From contig NZ_PKUB01000034.1 in assembly GCF_002868845.1 (NCBI RefSeq), positions 1-64,000 on the forward strand: a DNA stretch of 64,000 nt, read 5' to 3'. The notes under the pieces are model-generated. The model saw only the letters and a list, made by a program, of their open reading frames with translations. It was not told the DNA's origin and made no database searches. Shown here piece by piece: positions 59,648-64,000 of this stretch. Positions within the stretch are counted from its first letter, which is position 1. Each line of letters begins with the position of its first letter. The position numbers and the translations under genes are program-made. This DNA is from Desulfuromonas sp. (lineage in GTDB: Bacteria; Desulfobacterota; Desulfuromonadia; Desulfuromonadales; BM501).

Positions 59648-60365
59648 GTTCTTCGTACTCTCCTGAGTGGCGACCGCCGAAAACCCGGGAGAAGGCGCGG
59701 ACCAGCGCGCTTTCCACGTCTTCGAGCAAGACGGGACGGCCGAGCAGTCCCTCCAGGGAGGTCATCCTCACTCCCGGCAGACCGCAGGGGACGATGGCCT
59801 CGAAACCCGTCAGGTCTCCGGCCACGTTGAGGGCAAAGCCGTGCCAGCTCACCCAGCGGCGCACCCCGACGCCGATCGAGGCGATCTTGGCTCCGTCCAC
59901 CCAGACACCGGTCTTGCCCGGGATGCGCTCCGCGACCAGGCCGAAGGCCGCCAGGGTGTCGATCAGGGTCGCCTCGAGCATCCTCAGGTAGCGATGCAGG
60001 TCGCGCCCGAGGGGGTCGAGGTCGACAACCGGGTAGCCGACCAGCTGGCCCGGACCATGGTAGGTGACGTCGCCTCCCCGCCCCGTCCGCAGCACTTCGA
60101 TGCCGCGCCGGGCCAGCTCCTCCCGGCTGTGCAGCAGGTGGGCCTCGGAGCCGCCCCGGCCTAGGGTGACGACGGGCGGGTGCTCCACCAGGAGCAGCAC
60201 GTCCTCGCGCCGCCGCCGCCGTCCATCGAGGAGCCTCTCCTGGAGCTGAAGAGCGTCCCGGTAGGAAAGGCGGCCCGCCCGCAGGGTGACGAAGGGGGAC
60301 GGGATCCCGCCCTGCCCGGCAAGCTGGGGAGCTAGTCCTCCCAGAGGATGCAGGCCACCGGGCAT
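59631..60365 (-). CDS. lipB: Octanoyl-ACP:protein octanoyltransferase
   Basis: Moves octanoate from acyl carrier protein to the lipoyl domains that LipA then sulfurates. The 244-aa protein has RTGRGGDVTYHGPGQLVGYPVVDL, the catalytic Lys in AKIASIGVG, RRWVSWHGFALNV and the catalytic Cys in VPCGLPGVRMTSLE. The ATG at 60365 lies inside the ferredoxin gene, with AGGAGG ten bases upstream; about 30 N-terminal residues are weakly conserved, so a slightly later start is possible. Confidence 0.94.
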   Translation of the reverse strand: MPGGLHPLGGLAPQLAGQGGIPSPFVTLRAGRLSYRDALQLQERLLDGRRRRREDVLLLVEHPPVVTLGRGGSEAHLLHSREELARRGIEVLRTGRGGDVTYHGPGQLVGYPVVDLDPLGRDLHRYLRMLEATLIDTLAAFGLVAERIPGKTGVWVDGAKIASIGVGVRRWVSWHGFALNVAGDLTGFEAIVPCGLPGVRMTSLEGLLGRPVLLEDVESALVRAFSRVFGGRHSGEYEEHEPAL

Positions 60366-60523
60366 GCGTCCATCGCCTCCTGGATCTTTTCCTCGGGAGC
60401 GCCGCTCGGGTCGTAGACCTCGGCGAGATCCTCATCGTCCATGCGGAACACTTCGGGGACCGTGTCGACGCAGAGGTTGCAGCTGATGCAGACGTCCTTG
60501 TCGACATAGGGCTTTCTGGCCAT
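60332..60523 (-). CDS. Small single-cluster [4Fe-4S] ferredoxin
   Basis: A 63-aa protein: MARKPYVDKDVCISCNLCVDTVPEVFRMDDEDLAEVYDP, then ACPVACILWED. CxxCxxC plus a later CP motif gives ligands for one 4Fe-4S cluster. It is acidic and soluble. The start MARKPY is supported by family shape; the longer frame adds 40 unrelated residues. It overlaps lipB by 34 bp. Being in the lipB-lipA transcript, it may feed electrons to LipA, but this is an inference. Confidence 0.93.
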   Translation of the reverse strand: MARKPYVDKDVCISCNLCVDTVPEVFRMDDEDLAEVYDPSGAPEEKIQEAMDACPVACILWED

Positions 60524-60591
60524 GGTTCTGTCTCCATCCGGGATGGCTTCGGCCACCTGGCAGCTGGGACACCCTTCCGGGTGCGGGCGAG

Positions 60592-60750
60592 TCAGACCTT
60601 TTCGAAGTTGCTCTTGTCGGCCCCGCACAGCGGGCAGACCCATTCTTCGGGCAGGTCCGCGAAGGCGGTGCCGGCGGCGACGCCGTTGTCAGGGTCGCCC
60701 ACGGCGGGGTCGTAGATGTAATCGCAGATCAGGCAGCGGTACTTGTCCAT
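60592..60750 (-). CDS. Rubredoxin
   Basis: A 52-aa iron protein: [24 protein letters not shown] and [19 protein letters not shown]. Two CxxC pairs bind one iron. Rubredoxins carry single electrons in anaerobes, often to superoxide reductase or rubrerythrin; no such partner is adjacent. AAGGAGG precedes the ATG. It is the first gene of the minus-strand operon that continues to sucB. Confidence 0.97.
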   Translation of the reverse strand: MDKYRCLICDYIYDPAVGDPDNGVAAGTAFADLPEEWVCPLCGADKSNFEKV

Positions 60751-60793
60751 GGCATCCTCCTTGGAAAGGGGTTCGACTGGTCGTAGCTTTCTA

Positions 60794-60821
60794 ATTCTAG
60801 ACCAAATTCCCCTTCTGGCAA
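60794..60821 (-). promoter_or_regulatory. Promoter for the rubredoxin-to-sucB operon
   Basis: On the minus strand TTGCCA (60821-60816), 16-bp spacer, TAGAAT (60799-60794). It would start near 60787, about 37 bp before the rubredoxin ATG. Confidence 0.65.
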
Positions 60822-60884
60822 GGGTTTCATGGACGACCCAGGCGTGACGGCGGCGGGAGTCCTGATGGGCGGGGTCGCTGATGG

Positions 60885-60978
60885 GCGGGGACTCGCCCCC
60901 CCCCCGCAGGCAACCAGGGGATTGACCGCCCAATCCCCTGGACCCCAGGGCGCCCCCACGCCTTGCCCGCCATCGCCT
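60885..60978. repeat. Dispersed GC-rich intergenic repeat, copy B
   Basis: Second copy of the element at 45916-46005. Shared blocks: gcggggactcgccccc, ccaggggattg-ccgcccaat-ccctgg and cgccttgcccgcc. It differs by a longer C run and several substitutions. It lies between the rubredoxin promoter and elbB, in non-coding DNA. Confidence 0.7.
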
Positions 60979-61039
60979 CCGGCGCCGGCAAAAGGGGGAA
61001 CCAATTTCCCAAGGAACAGAGGCAGAGCCAAAGCGACGA

Positions 61040-61702
61040 TCAGATGAGTTCGACGAGGGCCCGGACGGTCTTCTCGATCCCCTCGGCCGCCTCCTTGATG
61101 CTTCCGGCGAGCATGTAGGCGGGGGTGGAGACGAGCTTGTTCTCTCTGTCGATCACGAATTCGCTCACCGGGCAGGCCACGTGGGTGGAGCCCATGCTCT
61201 CCAGGGCGCCGGCCGTCCCCGCGTCGGTGCCGATGGTGAGCTGGTGGGCCAGCTTTTCATTGCCGAGCACCTTGGAGACCAGGGCCGGGGCGATGCAGAC
61301 GGCGGCGAGGGGCTTCTTCGCCCCGAGCACCGCCCGCACCAGGCGCGCCACGTCGGGCTGCACCGAGCAGTCGGCGCCCTTGACGGCGAAGTCGCACAGG
61401 TTCTTGGCGGCGCCGAAGCCGCCGGGGAGGATCAGGGCATCGATGTCGCCGGCGGCGACGTCCTTGATATCCCTGATGTCGCCCCGGGCAATGCGGGCCG
61501 ACTCCACCAGCACGTTGCGGCTCTCGCCGGCGGCGGGCTCGCCGGTGAGGTGATTGACCACGTGCATCTGCTCCATGTCGGGAGCCATGCAGACCGCTTC
61601 GGCACCGGCCCGGTCGATGGCCAGAAGGGTGATGACCGCCTCGTGGATCTCGCTGCCGTCGTAGACGCCGCAGCCGGACAGGACGACTCCTATTTTTGCC
61701 AT
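61040..61702 (-). CDS. elbB: ElbB-like isoprenoid biosynthesis glyoxalase
   Basis: A 220-aa DJ-1/PfpI-fold protein. [42 protein letters not shown] at the N-terminus, [22 protein letters not shown], and the nucleophile elbow AAVCIAPAL (Cys) match ElbB. The E. coli protein has weak glyoxalase activity and a proposed link to isoprenoid synthesis; the true role is not settled. AAGGAGGT precedes the ATG. It is a single-gene unit. Confidence 0.92.
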   Translation of the reverse strand: MAKIGVVLSGCGVYDGSEIHEAVITLLAIDRAGAEAVCMAPDMEQMHVVNHLTGEPAAGESRNVLVESARIARGDIRDIKDVAAGDIDALILPGGFGAAKNLCDFAVKGADCSVQPDVARLVRAVLGAKKPLAAVCIAPALVSKVLGNEKLAHQLTIGTDAGTAGALESMGSTHVACPVSEFVIDRENKLVSTPAYMLAGSIKEAAEGIEKTVRALVELI

Positions 61703-61837
61703 GGCATTACCTCCTTGGTTGGATTGTCACAATATGGCGAGAGCTCGGGCGAGCTTTGCTATGGCGCGATTGAAGCGGGGCGCAGGAACGCCCCGGTCAG
61801 GAAAGATTAAAGGCCGGGGGGCCGATGTCAAGACGCC

Positions 61838-62434
61838 CTACCAGGTTCGGGAAAAGAGGACCGCCACCGCCCGGGCCGCCCTCTCCCCCCTGGCGATGTA
61901 ACCGTGGGGCTCGGTCGAGTCGTAATAGACCGAGTCGCCGGGGCCCATGGTCATGACCCGTTCGCCGTAGTGGAACTCCAACTCGCCCTCAAGCAGGAAG
62001 AGGAACTCCTCCCCCTCGTGGCTGACCTGCAGTTCGCCGCGCCACTGCCGGGCTTCAAACTCCACAAGGAATGGTTCGAGGTTGCGGTCCTTCTTGCCGT
62101 AGGCCAGGGAGTGGTAGACGTAGGGGGACTGCAGGCCCGCGCGACCGGCAGGACGGGTCATCTTGCGGCTCTCGCCGGCCCGCACCAAGAGGCACTTTTC
62201 GCTGCTGCCCTCCTCCTGAAAGAAGGTGTGCAGGTTGACCTTGAAGGACTTGGAGATGCGCAGCAGGGTGGCCAGGGGGGGAATCACCTGGTCGTTTTCG
62301 ATCTGGGAGAGGAGAGGCTTGGACAACCCGGTGGCCTCGGCGAGAGCCTGCAGGGTCATACGCCGCTCCTGGCGCAATCGGCGAACTTTGAGGCCGATCT
62401 GTAGCTCTTTCACCTCTTCCCGAATGTTCCCCAT
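61838..62434 (-). CDS. XRE-family regulator with cupin domain
   Basis: A 198-aa regulator. Residues about 14-70 are a helix-turn-helix (IGLKVRRLRQERRMTLQALAEATGLSKPLLSQIENDQVIPPLATLLRIS). Residues about 120-195 are a cupin (VSHEGEEFLFLLEGELEFHYGERVMTMGPGDSVYYDSTEPHGYIA) that would sense a small molecule. This layout is that of PuuR/SutR-like regulators. Neighbours do not reveal its targets. Confidence 0.93.
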   Translation of the reverse strand: MGNIREEVKELQIGLKVRRLRQERRMTLQALAEATGLSKPLLSQIENDQVIPPLATLLRISKSFKVNLHTFFQEEGSSEKCLLVRAGESRKMTRPAGRAGLQSPYVYHSLAYGKKDRNLEPFLVEFEARQWRGELQVSHEGEEFLFLLEGELEFHYGERVMTMGPGDSVYYDSTEPHGYIARGERAARAVAVLFSRTW

Positions 62435-62670
62435 GCGTTAACTACCTCCCTGTTATTCCTCATGTTATTACCTCGGACGGCAAGTCAAGTCAAGATTTAA
62501 ACCGGGGAGGGGGCAACTTCGACCGGGGAGAGGCCCAGGGCCGGACACCGCAGGCTCCCTGCCCTTCGTTTGCCGACAACAGACAACTGATATCGTGCTG
62601 GCCTTTGGCCTTCCGGCCGGGCGCCTCCCGTGTTATGCTTCGGGTCCACCCGAAAGGAGACCCTCGCGGC

Positions 62671-63423
62671 ATGGACCCGACGCTGCTTCGCAACATCCGG
62701 GCGATATTCTTCGACCTCGACGGCACCCTGCTCGAGGTGGAGATGGACCGCTTCATCCCCGCCTACCTACGAGGCCTTTCGGGGCACCTCGCCGAAGAGG
62801 GGGGCAGCCCCGGCGAGATCGCCCGACTTCTCCTCTCCACCACCGGCGAACTGCTTCGCGGGGGCAACGGCCACGACAGCAACGAGGAGGCCTTCCTGGC
62901 CGCCCTGCAGCAGCGCCTCGGCATCGACCGCGAGGCCTTCGCCCGCCGCCTCGGCGACTACTGCGCCGACGGCCTCACCGCACTGGCGCCCCTGACCCGG
63001 CCGATCCCCCTCGCCCGGCCCATCCTGCAGACCTGCTTCGAACGGGGCCTGACCGTGGCCGTCGCCACCAACCCCGTCTTTCCCCGCCCGGTGGTCGATG
63101 CCCGGCTGCGCTGGGGGCAGCTCGACGACTTCCCCTTCCGCCAGGTGACGACCATCGAGAACAGCCGCCACTGCAAGCCCGACCCCCGCTACTTCGCCGA
63201 CCTGATGGACGCCCTCGGGGTGGTCCCGGCCGAATGCGTCATGGTCGGCAACGACGCGCTCCAGGACCTGGCCGCCCGCCGTGTCGGCATCGCAACCTTC
63301 CTCGTCGACACCTACCTGGTCCCGCGCCGCAGCCGCAGGGAGCCGCCCGCCGACTTTCGCGGCGGCCACGAAGAGCTGCTCGAATTCGTCGCCCGGCTCG
63401 GCCCGGCGGCCGTGGAGAATTGA
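62671..63423 (+). CDS. HAD family hydrolase
   Basis: A 250-aa phosphatase-type protein. Motif I is IFFDLDGTLLEVE with the two Asp residues; motif II is in LTVAVATNP; motif III Lys is in NSRHCKPDPRYF; motif IV is VMVGNDALQDL. A helical cap lies between I and II. Class I HAD enzyme; substrate unknown. ATG at 62671 is used, with GAAAGGAGA upstream; an in-frame ATG 36 bp further upstream is less likely. Confidence 0.9.
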   Translation: MDPTLLRNIRAIFFDLDGTLLEVEMDRFIPAYLRGLSGHLAEEGGSPGEIARLLLSTTGELLRGGNGHDSNEEAFLAALQQRLGIDREAFARRLGDYCADGLTALAPLTRPIPLARPILQTCFERGLTVAVATNPVFPRPVVDARLRWGQLDDFPFRQVTTIENSRHCKPDPRYFADLMDALGVVPAECVMVGNDALQDLAARRVGIATFLVDTYLVPRRSRREPPADFRGGHEELLEFVARLGPAAVEN

Positions 63424-63481
63424 CATAACCCCTTTTTTTCGTTACTCTTCCGGTTGTTGAGACGTCTCCAAGGAGCCCGTG

Positions 63482-64000
63482 ATGATCCCCCTGCTGCGCC
63501 TCGCTCTGGCCTCGCTGGCCCTCCTCCTGGCTCTCGTGCCGGCCGGCTGCGACCGGGATAGCGAAACGCCGATCCGCACCAGCGTCCGCGACGAGAAGGT
63601 GCGCCCGCCCGTGGAGAAGCCCGCCCCCGAGCTGGTCTCCACCCAGGAGGCGTTTATCGAGGTCTCGGCCAAGGTGACCCCGGTGGTGGTCAACATCCGC
63701 GCCGCGCGGATGCGTCGGGGGGGGGAGTTCGGCGGCCTCTTCGAGCAGTTCTTCGGCGACGTGTTCAAGGACCGGCCGCGGCAGCGCCGCCAGGAGCAGA
63801 GCCTCGGCTCGGGCTTCATTGTCAGCGGCGACGGCTATATCATGACCAACGAGCATGTGGTCAAGGGGGCCGAGGAGATCTCCGTCAAGCTCTCCGATCA
63901 GCGGGTCTACGCCGCCGAGGTCGTCGGGGTCGATCCCCGTACCGACGTCGCGGTGCTCAAGATCGAAACCGGCGAGGATCTGCCGACAGCGGTCCTCGGC
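63482..64000 (+). CDS. HtrA/DegP-type serine protease (3' end outside window)
   Basis: Periplasmic quality-control protease, truncated after 173 codons by the window edge. The N-terminus is a signal with VPAGC, so it is probably a lipoprotein and not freely secreted. Then FIEVSAKVTPVVVNI, LFEQFFGDVF, SLGSGFIVSGDGYIMTNEHVV with the catalytic His, and VVGVDPRTDVAVLKI with the catalytic Asp. The catalytic Ser and the PDZ domains lie beyond the window. CAAGGAG precedes the ATG. It follows the HAD gene by 58 bp. Confidence 0.93.
   Translation, partial: MIPLLRLALASLALLLALVPAGCDRDSETPIRTSVRDEKVRPPVEKPAPELVSTQEAFIEVSAKVTPVVVNIRAARMRRGGEFGGLFEQFFGDVFKDRPRQRRQEQSLGSGFIVSGDGYIMTNEHVVKGAEEISVKLSDQRVYAAEVVGVDPRTDVAVLKIETGEDLPTAVLG

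Overview
The window is GC-rich, tightly packed bacterial chromosome. It looks like an anaerobic member of the Desulfuromonadales/Geobacterales group (former Deltaproteobacteria). The evidence is the gene set: TAXI-type TRAP transporter, rubredoxin and ferredoxin, short-form HisG, ThyX instead of ThyA, a CxC/CxxC zinc-type L31, a Na+/solute symporter with its small partner protein, and the order yqeY-cvpA-mutS2-dnaG-rpoD-tRNA. This is an inference from content and order; no database was searched. No prophage, insertion sequence, CRISPR array or plasmid gene was seen.

Layout. 1-4.2 kb: end of glgA, a small acidic repeat protein, an HNH nuclease, and trkA-trkH (K+ uptake). 4.3-9 kb: an alpha/beta hydrolase, a probable selenocysteine-containing rhodanese (5262..5675), a secreted acidic protein, a DUF3793 protein with a Fur-like operator, and a LysR regulator. 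9.1-18.4 kb: a sodium:solute symporter with a 58-aa partner, an SLC12-like cation/chloride transporter, metX behind a complete SAM-I riboswitch and terminator, a DUF2780 protein, and a frameshifted ammonium transporter. 18.5-21.7 kb: an Rrf2 regulator, a CheY-like protein, gluQ and a lipoprotein. 22-33.2 kb: rho, rpmE, thyX, prfA, prmC, murA, then hisG-D-B-H-A-F-E. 33.3-40.4 kb: yqeY, cvpA, mutS2 (broken by an in-frame TAA), dnaG, rpoD and a CAU tRNA. 40.5-50.4 kb: a Nif3-like protein, a zinc-ribbon protein, rnpB, a Cys-rich protein, a LOG-family protein, a TAXI TRAP transporter with UspA, an Slp lipoprotein and another gene broken by TAA. 50.6-64 kb: a MASE3 hybrid histidine kinase; a minus-strand operon rubredoxin-ferredoxin-lipB-lipA-trxB-sucA-sucB; elbB; an XRE-cupin regulator; a HAD phosphatase; and the start of an HtrA protease.

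How genes work together. LipB and LipA attach and make the lipoyl group needed by SucB, and the ferredoxin could supply electrons to LipA, so one transcript would make both the 2-oxoglutarate dehydrogenase and its cofactor. PrmC methylates the release factor encoded just upstream (prfA). DnaG and RpoD form a macromolecular-synthesis cluster. Histidine synthesis is nearly complete, but hisC, hisI and hisZ are not here.

Most notable point: the rhodanese frame carries an in-frame TGA in its active-site loop (Cys-Ala-TGA-Pro-Asn-Glu), followed at the right distance by a bacterial SECIS-like hairpin. Against this, two other genes carry in-frame TAA codons and one carries a homopolymer frameshift, so consensus errors or gene decay must be ruled out. 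Two families of dispersed intergenic repeats are also visible.
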